This document shows positions 18,718 through 26,437 of a stretch of 32,993 bases of DNA, piece by piece; the first letter of the stretch is position 1, and each line of letters starts with the position of its first letter. The stretch comes from Poriferisodalis sp964484385. GTDB lineage: Bacteria; Actinomycetota; Acidimicrobiia; Acidimicrobiales; Poriferisodalaceae. The DNA is taken from positions 1 through 32,993 of the forward strand of contig CAZAFV010000034.1 of NCBI GenBank assembly GCA_964484385.1. Reading direction: 5' to 3'. The notes beneath the pieces were generated by a model. It saw only the letters and a program-made list of their open reading frames with translations, did not search any database and was not told the origin of the DNA. The translations under genes and the position numbers were made by a program.

Positions 18718-21138
18718 ATGAACATCCCTCATGCAAAACCGAGTTCGCACGCGGCGCCGGTCCGGCGGACACGGCGGCGGGCACGAGCTGCCGCTGCAGC
18801 GGTCGCACTCGTAGCCCTGCTGGCTTCCATCGTGCTGGCGACGCCCGCGGCAGCGCAGGAGCGGCCGGCGAACTACACGCGCAGCGGGCCCAACCTGACG
18901 CTGGTCGCGGCGAACTGTGAGCGCTCGGCCGACACGGCAGTCGCCGTCGAGCTGGCCCGGCATTCCCGCAACGCGGCCGCCGTCTGCCTGAACGCCGACG
19001 GTGTGCCTGCAGAGCTCGCAGAACTCATCGGTGCGTTCGCACCCGATCGCGTGATCGTCGTCGGCGGCCCCGCAGCAGTGTCGCCGTCGGTGATGGACGA
19101 GCTCACGGCAACCGTGCGTTCGACCTACCGGTGGGCCGTGATCCGTCGTCTGGGCGGGGCCACCCGTGCCGAGACGGCCGCTGCGGCTGTTCGCGTCGGG
19201 CTGGAGTCGCCGCAGATCGTCGGCGCAGACACGTTGGTGCTGATCCTTGCCGACGGCTGGAACGACGCCGACATCAACACAGCGAGGGAGTTCGCCGCAG
19301 GCTTCGAAGACGTCGCCATCACGTACTTCTCACCCGCCACGGTCGCCGATGGATTGTCAGAGGCAACGGCGTCGCTGATCGCCGACTACCGACCGGCGCG
19401 GATCGTCTTCGCCGGGCTCGCCGACGAACACGGCCTGGCCGCTGAAGCAGGAATCGAAGCCGTGCTGGAGGCGATCGAGTCCGACGTGTCGGTCGAGCGC
19501 GTTGCGCTTGCGACCGACACGCCCTCGCCTGCTGTCGAGGTCGCAACGCTCATCAGCACTGCACGCACGACATTCGAGGCCATCATCAGGGGCGACCTAT
19601 CTCGACCCGACGCCGATGTGGGCGAGCGGCCGCCGTTCCTGGCGCTCACCGAGGCCTCGGGCGTCCGGGGCGTCGGCTCCACGCTGTTCACGGTGCGAGC
19701 CGACGGCAGCGATCGCATGCTCCGCACCGTCGACCACAACGGCTGGGAATGGCACGACAGCGACGGGCGGCTGACGTGGGCTGACGATGAGGAGCAGGTG
19801 CTGGTGGCCGGTCCCGGCGGCAAAGCCGAGCCGGTGGGGCCTGAGGGCACGTGGCCGTGGCGGTCGCCCGACGGCAAGCACCTCCTCGTCTGGAACAACG
19901 CCGACACCGACGACAACGACCGTCTCGATTCCTTCGAGGCGTTGCTGTTCGACGCCGCCGGCACCCCGCAGCGCAGCCTCGGCCAGATGGATGCTCGCAC
20001 CTGGTACTACGGCGACATCCGCGACTTCATCTGGTCGCGTGACAGCGCCTACATGGCCTACGTCACCGACCACACCGACCCCGAGACGGGCGAGAACGTC
20101 AACGAACTGCGCGTCGAACCGACCGACGGCAGCACCCCGCCGGTCACACTCGCCGAGGATGCCGCCATCCTGCGCTGGTCGCCCGACAGCAGGCATCTCC
20201 TCTACGCCACGCCGCACGAATGCGAGGCCGACCCGACCCATGAGGGCTGGAGCTTGTGGATCGCGTCTGCCGACGGCAGCGAGACACGCGAGATCGGCCC
20301 GATCCACTTCCACGCATGGACGGTGGTCATCGTCAACCCGTGGTCGCCCGACGGCAAGCACTTCGTCTACGAAGCCATCGATTCAGACGACTGCTCGGCG
20401 GAGTTGCGCATCGAGTCGGTGGACGACGACACCGAACCGGTGAGCATCGCTGAGAAGGTGGAGTTCCTGGGGTGGTCGCCAGACAGCACCTACCTCGAGT
20501 ACGGGGAGGTAACCGACCGCCCCGTGACCGACTACATCACCCCCGAGCGGTCGTGGGTGGCCCATCGCGACGGGAGCTCGAAGCGGTTCATCGGCGAGGT
20601 CTCCCCGTCCCTCTACGGCTGGATCTTCTGGTCGCACGACGGCACGTACCTCTCCTACACCGAGATGCTGCGCGACGGCGACGGCGAGGTGGTGGGCCTG
20701 GTCGCCCGCACCGAGCGCACCGACGGAACGGGCGAGGTGACCACGCTGGCAGAGGCGGGCAGCTCGCTGTCGTGGTCCGACGACGGCCGTGTCGCCTACG
20801 TGGCACAGCACGACGACGACGGCGACGGTGTGCCGGAGCGGGAAGCGCTGTATGTGCACACGCCAGGCTCGCCGGACGACGATGTGGAGCTCGTGCGCGA
20901 GCTGCCCGCGCCGACGCGGGTTGCCATCTGGTCGCCGACCGACAGCCACCTGATCTACGCCTCGGGATCGATCGAGTCGCTGATCGGCTGGTTCCGTGAC
21001 CGCGGGCGTGGAGTGAACGTGTGGGGCATCGAGACCGGCCAGCCCCGGTGGATGCATCGCCTCATCACCGACGTCACCTGGGGCGATTGGCAGCCCGAGA
21101 TAGAGCCGGAGACCGACGCTGCGGCCGGCTCCGAGTAA
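18718..21138 (+). CDS. Secreted CWB2-like / beta-propeller protein, copy 2
   Basis: An 806-residue paralogue of the preceding gene, 52 bases downstream on the same strand. The export signal has a long arginine-rich start (RRTRRRAR) and a hydrophobic core ending ATPAAAQE. Two CWB2-like modules follow at about 52-250, with PDRVIVVGGPAAVSPSVMDEL and IRRLGGATRAETAAAA. Eight propeller motifs of WSPDG type then run from about 380 to 785 (WSPDGKHFVYEAI, WSHDGTYLSYTEM, WSDDGRVAYVAQ). The tail HRLITDVTWGDWQPE matches that of copy 1, followed by a short acidic extension. Cysteines C67 and C90 keep the 23-residue spacing of copy 1. DxDxDG-like loops (HDDDGDGVPE, ADTDDNDRLD) suggest calcium binding. The pair looks like an old tandem duplication, clearly diverged yet alignable along the whole length. 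Confidence 0.82.
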   Translation: MNIPHAKPSSHAAPVRRTRRRARAAAAAVALVALLASIVLATPAAAQERPANYTRSGPNLTLVAANCERSADTAVAVELARHSRNAAAVCLNADGVPAELAELIGAFAPDRVIVVGGPAAVSPSVMDELTATVRSTYRWAVIRRLGGATRAETAAAAVRVGLESPQIVGADTLVLILADGWNDADINTAREFAAGFEDVAITYFSPATVADGLSEATASLIADYRPARIVFAGLADEHGLAAEAGIEAVLEAIESDVSVERVALATDTPSPAVEVATLISTARTTFEAIIRGDLSRPDADVGERPPFLALTEASGVRGVGSTLFTVRADGSDRMLRTVDHNGWEWHDSDGRLTWADDEEQVLVAGPGGKAEPVGPEGTWPWRSPDGKHLLVWNNADTDDNDRLDSFEALLFDAAGTPQRSLGQMDARTWYYGDIRDFIWSRDSAYMAYVTDHTDPETGENVNELRVEPTDGSTPPVTLAEDAAILRWSPDSRHLLYATPHECEADPTHEGWSLWIASADGSETREIGPIHFHAWTVVIVNPWSPDGKHFVYEAIDSDDCSAELRIESVDDDTEPVSIAEKVEFLGWSPDSTYLEYGEVTDRPVTDYITPERSWVAHRDGSSKRFIGEVSPSLYGWIFWSHDGTYLSYTEMLRDGDGEVVGLVARTERTDGTGEVTTLAEAGSSLSWSDDGRVAYVAQHDDDGDGVPEREALYVHTPGSPDDDVELVRELPAPTRVAIWSPTDSHLIYASGSIESLIGWFRDRGRGVNVWGIETGQPRWMHRLITDVTWGDWQPEIEPETDAAAGSE

Positions 21139-21228
21139 GAGGTTGAGCCCCGGGGCCGAGCGGCCCGCGAGCCCAATCGCATGAGAATGGGGAGCGAGAG
21201 TGGAACGCGCAGGGCGAAGCCGTAGCTG

Positions 21229-22737
21229 CTAGGGCTCTACAGCCGCCAGGCGATACACGGTGCCAGCTGCGCTGAGCGCGTAGAGCTCGCCGTCAGCGTC
21301 CTCGCCGAACGACACCAGCGTGTTGCGCGGCACCGATACGCCCAGATCGATGCGCTCGGCTGCGCCATCGGGGCCGCGGACCAGGCCCCACAGATCGCCC
21401 GTGCAGTAGTCGCCGAACACGTAGGTGCCTTCCAGCGCCGCAATGGCGCTGCCCCGATAGACGTAGCCGCCGGTCACCGAGCAGCCTTCATCGTGGGTGT
21501 AGGTGTAGACGGGGAACACGAGATCAGCGGGCGTCTCGCTCCCGCTGAAGCGCTCGTTGCCCTCGAACAGCGGCCAGCCCAGGTTGGCCCCCGGCGACCA
21601 GCCGTCGGCGGCAGGCAGCACGTGGATCTCCTCGATGCGGTTCTGGCCGACATCGGCGATCCAGAGGTCGCCGGTCAGCCGGTCGAACGAGAAGCGCCAC
21701 GGGTTGCGAGCGCCGTAGGCCCACACCTCGGGCGCTTCGCCGCTCGCTGCGAAGGGATTGCCGGCGGGTATCCCGTAGCCCTGCCCTGAGTCGGGGTTCG
21801 GGTCGATGCGAGCCATCGTGGCCAGCAGGGTGGAGCGGTCTTGGCCGTGACCGAAGACGTCGTTTGCCCCACCGCCGTCGCCGAAGCCGAGCCACAGGTT
21901 CCCATCGGGCCCGAAGGTCAGGTCGCCGCCGTTGTGGTTGCACGCCGGCTGATCGAGCGCCAGCAGCACCCGCCGCCGGTCGGCCTGGGGCGTTTCGCCG
22001 TCCATGGGCATCACGGCGATCCGGCTGTTGCGGGCCGTGTCGGTATAGCTGAGGTAGAGCTGCGATCCGTCGGGACTGAATGCGATGCCCAGCAACCCGT
22101 TCTCGCACCCTTGGCTGACCCTCGAACCGATGTCGGCGACGAGCTGCGGAGCGCCTCCGGCATCAGTCTTGCCGTCGGTGCCAGGGCTGTCGGCAGGGTC
22201 CAGCAGCCACACCTGCCCGGTCAGCGTCGCCACGTACCGCTGGCCGGTCCCCGGCCGAGCGACCAGCGCTATCGGCGCTTCGATCTCGGCCACCGGCACC
22301 AACTCGAACCGTGTCTCGGCCAGCGACGGGACATCGCCGTCGGCCGATGGCGCACTCGTCTGCGGCGTCGTCGCCGGATCGGGTGCCGCGCCCGCGGTGC
22401 CCGCAGCGTCGCTGGCCTGTGTCTCGCCGCCCTGTGTGCTGCTGTCCTGTGTCTCGCCGCCCGCTGTGTCGCTGCCCTGTGCGTTGCCAGTGCCGCCGCT
22501 GTCTGCGCTGTCTGTGTTGTCTGCGGCACCGGAGGGACGTGTCGCGACGGAGGGTTCGCCCGTCGTGTCCGGAGGCGGGATGGTCCGCAGCGCCGGCGGC
22601 GCCGTCACCACCGCCGTGGGCCCGTCGCTGGGTGCTCCTTCCTGCCCACCGGTCGACGGACCGTCCCGATCGCCGAGGACCGAACCGCATCCGGCGGCCA
22701 TCAGCACGACCGCCGCGAGTGTCACTGCCGTGCGCAT
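21229..22737 (-). CDS. Glucose/sorbosone dehydrogenase family lipoprotein (soluble PQQ-type beta-propeller)
   Basis: A 502-residue lipoprotein: signal with lipobox AAGC and lipidation at C17, then a long Ser/Gly/Thr/Ala/Asp linker (about 18-135), then the six-bladed propeller of the soluble glucose/sorbosone/aldose dehydrogenase family from about 141. Family motifs are GLLGIAFSPDG, the PQQ-site histidine H268 in NHNGGDLTFGPDGNLW, YGARNPWRFSFD, WIADVGQNRIEEI, and GGYVYRG followed by YVFGDYCTGDLWGL. The reaction in known members is PQQ-dependent oxidation of sugars outside the membrane; the cofactor here is inferred. The linker includes degenerate GGETQ-type repeats (codons near 22430-22465) and should hold the enzyme away from the membrane. 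ATG 22737 follows GGGGTGAG; GTG 22746 is an alternative. It converges on copy 2 of the propeller pair, 90 bases apart, a space with only weak GC hairpins. Confidence 0.88.
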   Translation of the reverse strand: MRTAVTLAAVVLMAAGCGSVLGDRDGPSTGGQEGAPSDGPTAVVTAPPALRTIPPPDTTGEPSVATRPSGAADNTDSADSGGTGNAQGSDTAGGETQDSSTQGGETQASDAAGTAGAAPDPATTPQTSAPSADGDVPSLAETRFELVPVAEIEAPIALVARPGTGQRYVATLTGQVWLLDPADSPGTDGKTDAGGAPQLVADIGSRVSQGCENGLLGIAFSPDGSQLYLSYTDTARNSRIAVMPMDGETPQADRRRVLLALDQPACNHNGGDLTFGPDGNLWLGFGDGGGANDVFGHGQDRSTLLATMARIDPNPDSGQGYGIPAGNPFAASGEAPEVWAYGARNPWRFSFDRLTGDLWIADVGQNRIEEIHVLPAADGWSPGANLGWPLFEGNERFSGSETPADLVFPVYTYTHDEGCSVTGGYVYRGSAIAALEGTYVFGDYCTGDLWGLVRGPDGAAERIDLGVSVPRNTLVSFGEDADGELYALSAAGTVYRLAAVEP

Positions 22738-22810
22738 CGGTCTCACCCCGGCGACGGTAGTGACGGCACCCGCTCGACCTGACGCGGGATCGCCCCGGCG
22801 TGCCTGGATC

Positions 22811-22829
22811 GGGCAGTTGCCGCAGACGG
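22811..22829 (+). promoter_or_regulatory. Shared upstream motif GGGCA-N5-CGCAGACGG, copy 1
   Basis: The sequence GGGCA, five bases, then CGCAGACGG lies 73 bases before the split-barrel gene and in the divergent space with the dehydrogenase gene. The same 14 fixed bases with the same spacing recur before the NfeD-like gene (23427-23445). Function is unknown; a common operator is one reading. Confidence 0.4.
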
Positions 22830-22902
22830 CCGTCTCGCGGTGGCCGACCGTACCTACAGCGCTGGTGCAGAATCACGCAGGATGGACAGCGGAGGTGACC
22901 TG

Positions 22903-23394
22903 ATGGGTGCGCACGGCGGCGAGGTGGATTGGGGAGCGTTTGCGGCGGCCAGCCCGGAATTGGCCGCACGCATCCAGAAGCGCTTCGAGAGTCACCTGCA
23001 CGCAGTCATGGCCACGATCCGTGCCGACGGCGCCCCCCGGATGTCGGGCATGGAAGCCCCGATCCGAGACGGCCATCTCTGGCTGGGGATGGACCGCAAC
23101 TCGCGCAAGGCCGCCGATCTGTATCGCGACCCACGGTTCGGGCTGCACTCAGCGCCCGAGAGCGGCGAATTGAAAGCCGGCGATGCCCGCATCGAAGGCA
23201 CGGCAGTGCCGGCCGACGCCGACCAGCTCGAGACCTTCATGCGCGGGCATCACCACGAGATCGACGACGCAACTCCGATGGCCCTGTTCACCGTGAGGAT
23301 CGCTCGCGCCGTGCTGGTGCGCGTCGACGGTCAGCAGCTCGTCGTCGAGACGTGGACGCCGGCAGGCGGCCTGACCGAACGGCGCCTCAGCTAG
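22903..23394 (+). CDS. Pyridoxamine 5'-phosphate oxidase-like split-barrel protein (FMN or F420 type)
   Basis: A 163-residue cytoplasmic protein. FESHLHAVMATIRADGAPRMSG is the first hairpin of the FMN-binding split barrel; DGHLWLGMDRNSRKAADLYRDP at 62-83 is the second, with the SRKAxxLxRDPR element usual for actinobacterial members that bind flavin, F420 or heme. The C-terminal part (VRIARAVLVRVDGQQLVVETWTP) closes the barrel. Family members reduce quinones, biliverdin or other compounds; this one cannot be assigned. The start at 22903 is fixed by a strong ribosome-binding site GGAGGTGA at 22891-22898. Its neighbours give no metabolic clue. It may be co-transcribed with nothing: 94 bases separate it from the NfeD-like gene, which has its own copy of the upstream motif. 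Confidence 0.85.
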   Translation: MGAHGGEVDWGAFAAASPELAARIQKRFESHLHAVMATIRADGAPRMSGMEAPIRDGHLWLGMDRNSRKAADLYRDPRFGLHSAPESGELKAGDARIEGTAVPADADQLETFMRGHHHEIDDATPMALFTVRIARAVLVRVDGQQLVVETWTPAGGLTERRLS

Positions 23395-23426
23395 TACCTC
23401 CCCCGGCCTCCCGGCAGATCTGTCTG

Positions 23427-23445
23427 GGGCAATCCGCGCAGACGG
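23427..23445 (+). promoter_or_regulatory. Shared upstream motif GGGCA-N5-CGCAGACGG, copy 2
   Basis: Second copy of the motif at 22811-22829, here 43 bases before the NfeD-like gene. All 14 fixed bases and the spacing agree. No third copy was noticed elsewhere in the window. Confidence 0.4.
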
Positions 23446-23488
23446 GCGGGCCGTATCGACACGTAGAGTTCCCGCAGGGAGGCAGTTC

Positions 23489-24037
23489 ATGGGCGACTGG
23501 TGGCAGGCTCTGACCGGCGATCTGCAGATCTTCTATGCGATCGCCTTCATCTCCAGCTTCTTCCTGCTGGTGCAGATTGCGCTGCTGGCATTCGGCATCG
23601 GAGCGGATGTCGACATCGGCGACGACGACCCGAGCAGCGGGTTCCTCTCGATCCGGACGTTGACCGCGTTCTCGTTTGCATTCGGCTGGACGGGCGTCCT
23701 CATGAAGCAGGCAGACCGCTCCACAGCTCTGTCAGTCGGCGTCGCCATCGCCGCCGGTCTCGCAGTGTTCCTTGCCGTGGGCTTCTTGTGGCGCTCGTTT
23801 GCGAAGCTCGGCGAGAGCGGCTCGATCAATTACCAGTCCGCCGTGGGCGCACACGGCACCGTCTATCTCACGGTTGCTGCGAACCGTTCGAAACCCGGCA
23901 AAGTCGAAGTGATGGTGCAGGGACGCATGCGGGTCATCAATGCCCTCACGGAGTCCGACGAGAGCCTGCCGGCGCAGACTGCCATCACCGTCGTCGGCGT
24001 CGTCGACCCTTCGACCGTGCTCGTGGCACCTCACTAG
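23489..24037 (+). CDS. NfeD-like membrane protein (YuaF type), flotillin partner
   Basis: A 182-residue membrane protein with two to three hydrophobic helices in the first 110 residues (FYAIAFISSFFLLVQIALLA, ALSVGVAIAAGLAVFLAVGF). The C-terminal soluble domain from about 118 (SAVGAHGTVYLTVAANRSKP to AITVVGVVDPSTVLV) has the length and pattern of the NfeD/YuaF OB-fold. It lacks the ClpP-like protease part of long NfeD proteins. In many bacteria such short NfeD proteins are encoded directly before a flotillin, as here (36 bases), and they work together in membrane microdomain organisation. A ribosome-binding site GGGAGG lies at 23478-23483. Function at the family level is fairly sure; the fold was judged by eye. 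Confidence 0.8.
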   Translation: MGDWWQALTGDLQIFYAIAFISSFFLLVQIALLAFGIGADVDIGDDDPSSGFLSIRTLTAFSFAFGWTGVLMKQADRSTALSVGVAIAAGLAVFLAVGFLWRSFAKLGESGSINYQSAVGAHGTVYLTVAANRSKPGKVEVMVQGRMRVINALTESDESLPAQTAITVVGVVDPSTVLVAPH

Positions 24038-24073
24038 CCTGACCTTCCCCACCACTCAATACGAGAGGCAAAT

Positions 24074-25534
24074 ATGGCTGTCATCGCCCTCGCAGGTGGC
24101 ATCTTCGCCATCCTGCTGATCGCCCTGCTGTGGATCTCGTCGCGCTTCAAGCGCTGTCCATCCGACCGGATCCTCGTGGTCTATGGACGCGTCGGCGGGG
24201 AAGGCGAGTCGGCGAGGTGCCTGCACGGCGGCGGAGCCATGGTGTGGCCCATCGTGCAGGGCTACGCATACCTGGATCTGACGCCCATCCCGATCGAGAT
24301 CAAGCTCCAAGGAGCGCTCTCCCAGCAGAACATCCGGGTCAATACTCCAGCGACGTTCACGGTCGGCATCTCGACCGAGCCCGGTGTCATGCAGAACGCT
24401 GCGGAGCGGCTGCTGGGCCTGTCGCTGCTGGACATCGAGAACTTGGCCCGCGACATCATCTTCGGCCAGATGCGCGTGGTGATTGCCACGATGCCGATCG
24501 AGCAGATCAACGCCGACCGCGAGCAGCTCATCACCAACATCACCGAGTCGCTCGAGCTCGAACTTCGCAAGGTCGGGCTGCGCCTCATCAACGTCAACAT
24601 CCAGGACATCACCGACGAATCGGGATACATCGACGCCCTCGGCCGCGAAGCAGCGGCCCGCGCCATCAGCGAGGCGAAGGTCAAGGTGGCCGAGCAGGAG
24701 CGCGACGGCGACATCGGCGCGGCCGAGGCCCAGCGCGAGCAGCGCATCCGTGTGGCACAGGCCAACGCCATTGCAACCGAAGGCGAGAACGAATCGCACG
24801 TGGTGATCGCCGAATCTGCCAGCGAGCGGCGCCAGAAGGAAGCCGAAGCCGAACGTGCCGCCAACGCTGCCGAACGCGTCAGCCAGGCCCAGGCCGAACA
24901 GGAATCGTTCATGGCTGAGGCAGAAGCCGAGCGGGTGCGCGCAGAGCGCGACAAGGCCGCGCAGGACGCTGACATCGTGGTGCCCGCTCAGGTGGAACGC
25001 GAGCGGGTGCGGACGCTGGCCGAGGCCGAGGCCGACCGCATCAGGCTGGTCAAGGCCGGCGAGGCCGACGGTCAGCGGTTGCTGATGGAAGCCGAGGCAT
25101 TGGGCTTGCTGGCGTTGCTGACCCGCCGCGCCGAGGGCTTGGGCGCGCTGGTGACTGCCAGCGGCGGTGCAGCGCCAGAAGCAGCGCTGCTGCTCGTTGC
25201 CGAGCAACTGCCGAACCTCGTGGCCGAGCAGGTGAAGGCGATCTCGAACCTGCAGATCGACAAGATCACCGTGTGGGATTCCGGCGGCGGTCCCAATGGC
25301 GAGAACGGCACCACCGCCAACTTCATCTCCGGCCTGATCGGCGCGCTTCCCCCGCTGCACGAAGTTGCCAGCCAGGCGGGCATCCGGCTGCCGGAGTTCT
25401 TGGGCGAGCTCGACAACGCAGACACCGTCGAGCGGCTGCGTCAGATTGCCGAACAGCTTCGTGACCGCTCGGCAAACGCGGACGTCACCGAGGCCGAGGT
25501 GGCCGAAGACGGCGGCAGCGACGCCGACGTCTAG
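24074..25534 (+). CDS. floT: Flotillin (FloT/YqiK-like, SPFH domain)
   Basis: A 486-residue flotillin. A single N-terminal membrane segment (about 3-20, IALAGGIFAILLIALLW) is followed by the SPFH/band-7 domain (about 28-195: CPSDRILVVYGRVG, TPATFTVGISTEPG, DIENLARDIIFGQMRVVIAT, VGLRLINVNIQDITDESGYI). A long coiled coil with Glu-Ala repeats (about 200-345) is the oligomerisation part. The C-terminus (about 345-486) has a hydrophobic stretch and an acidic end. Flotillins scaffold ordered membrane domains and affect secretion and fluidity. The gene lies 36 bases after the NfeD-like gene in an apparent operon and converges on terC, 9 bases apart. Ribosome-binding site GAGAGG at 24062-24067. Gene symbol given by family resemblance. 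Confidence 0.92.
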   Translation: MAVIALAGGIFAILLIALLWISSRFKRCPSDRILVVYGRVGGEGESARCLHGGGAMVWPIVQGYAYLDLTPIPIEIKLQGALSQQNIRVNTPATFTVGISTEPGVMQNAAERLLGLSLLDIENLARDIIFGQMRVVIATMPIEQINADREQLITNITESLELELRKVGLRLINVNIQDITDESGYIDALGREAAARAISEAKVKVAEQERDGDIGAAEAQREQRIRVAQANAIATEGENESHVVIAESASERRQKEAEAERAANAAERVSQAQAEQESFMAEAEAERVRAERDKAAQDADIVVPAQVERERVRTLAEAEADRIRLVKAGEADGQRLLMEAEALGLLALLTRRAEGLGALVTASGGAAPEAALLLVAEQLPNLVAEQVKAISNLQIDKITVWDSGGGPNGENGTTANFISGLIGALPPLHEVASQAGIRLPEFLGELDNADTVERLRQIAEQLRDRSANADVTEAEVAEDGGSDADV

Positions 25535-25543
25535 CGAGCGCGT

Positions 25544-26386
25544 CTAGGGAGCGACCCCTGGATCGCCGGGCGGAGTGTCGGCGGTCCCGCTGTCCTCGTT
25601 GCCGGCTGGATTCGCATCACCAGCAGGTGCGAACTCGGGCATGCGGCGCTCGTGGAACTCGACGGGCGGCGTGGCTGACTGACGGTTCCGCTTCATCCGC
25701 AGGTTGAGCGCTTCCACCAGCACCGCGAAGCCCATGGCGAAGTAGATGTAACCCTTCGGGATGTGGAACTCGGCGCCTTCGGCCACGAGCGACATGCCGA
25801 TGAGCAGCAGGAACGCCAGCGCCAGCATCTTGACCGTCGGGTGCTTGCCCACGAAGCGCATCACCGGTCCTGACGACCACAGCATCACGCCGACGGCAAT
25901 GACGACCGCAGCGATCATCACGCCCACCCGATCGGCCATGCCCACTGCGGTGATCACCGAGTCGAGGCTGAAAACCAAGTCGAGCACGAGGATCTGAATG
26001 ATGACCCTGGTGAACGTGGCGCCTGCCCGGTCGCCCGCATCATCGTGGTCGTCGCCTTCCAGCTTGTGATGGATCTCGAACGTCGACTTGCCCAGCAGGA
26101 ACAGCCCGCCGCCCAGCAGGATCAGGTCGCGCCCTGATAGCTCATGGCCGAACACCGAGAACAGCGGCGTCGTGAGCCGCACGATCCACGAGATGCCGAG
26201 CAACAAGAGCACCCGCATGCCCATGGCTAGCGACAGGCCCACGACGCGGGCGCGCTCGGCTTCCTTGCCGCCCAGCCGTCCGGCAAGAATCGAGATGAAG
26301 ATCACGTTGTCGATGCCGAGCACGATCTCGAGCACCGTCAGCGTGACCAGAGAGATCCAGACCTCAGGATTCGCGACCCATTCCAC
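25544..26386 (-). CDS. TerC-family integral membrane protein
   Basis: A 280-residue inner-membrane protein with about seven helices. It shows the TerC signatures: EIVLGIDNVIFI at 20-31 with the membrane aspartate D26, and DLVFSLDSVITAVGM in the second repeat. A His/Asp-rich loop (EIHHKLEGDDHDD) separates the two halves and could bind metal. The C-terminal 50 residues after LNLRMKRNR are polar and Pro/Gly-rich, cytoplasmic. Relatives export manganese or help metalate exported enzymes (Alx/MeeF/MeeY group) or confer tellurite resistance; there are no other ter genes here, so manganese handling is the better guess. The gene begins 45 bases after the HD-protein gene on the same strand and may share its transcript. 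Confidence 0.92.
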   Translation of the reverse strand: MEWVANPEVWISLVTLTVLEIVLGIDNVIFISILAGRLGGKEAERARVVGLSLAMGMRVLLLLGISWIVRLTTPLFSVFGHELSGRDLILLGGGLFLLGKSTFEIHHKLEGDDHDDAGDRAGATFTRVIIQILVLDLVFSLDSVITAVGMADRVGVMIAAVVIAVGVMLWSSGPVMRFVGKHPTVKMLALAFLLLIGMSLVAEGAEFHIPKGYIYFAMGFAVLVEALNLRMKRNRQSATPPVEFHERRMPEFAPAGDANPAGNEDSGTADTPPGDPGVAP

Positions 26387-26395
26387 GGCCGCACA

Positions 26396-26437
26396 CGCTA
26401 GAGCGAGCGCGTGTCACGCTCACTGCTCGCTCTAGCG
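26396..26437 (-). terminator. Strong 13-bp hairpin between the HD-protein gene and terC
   Basis: CGCTAGAGCGAGC (26396-26408) and its perfect complement (26425-26437) enclose a 16-base loop. The stem contains the stop codon of the upstream HD-protein gene and lies 9 bases before the terC ATG. It lacks a T-run. It could stop or process transcription between the genes, or cover the terC translation start. Confidence 0.5.

Noticed and set aside
21139..21228. Bidirectional terminator between the second propeller gene and the dehydrogenase gene
   Set aside because: Only short GC palindromes (for example GGGCC-GAGC-GGCCC at 21156-21169) without T-runs; too common in DNA of this composition to claim.
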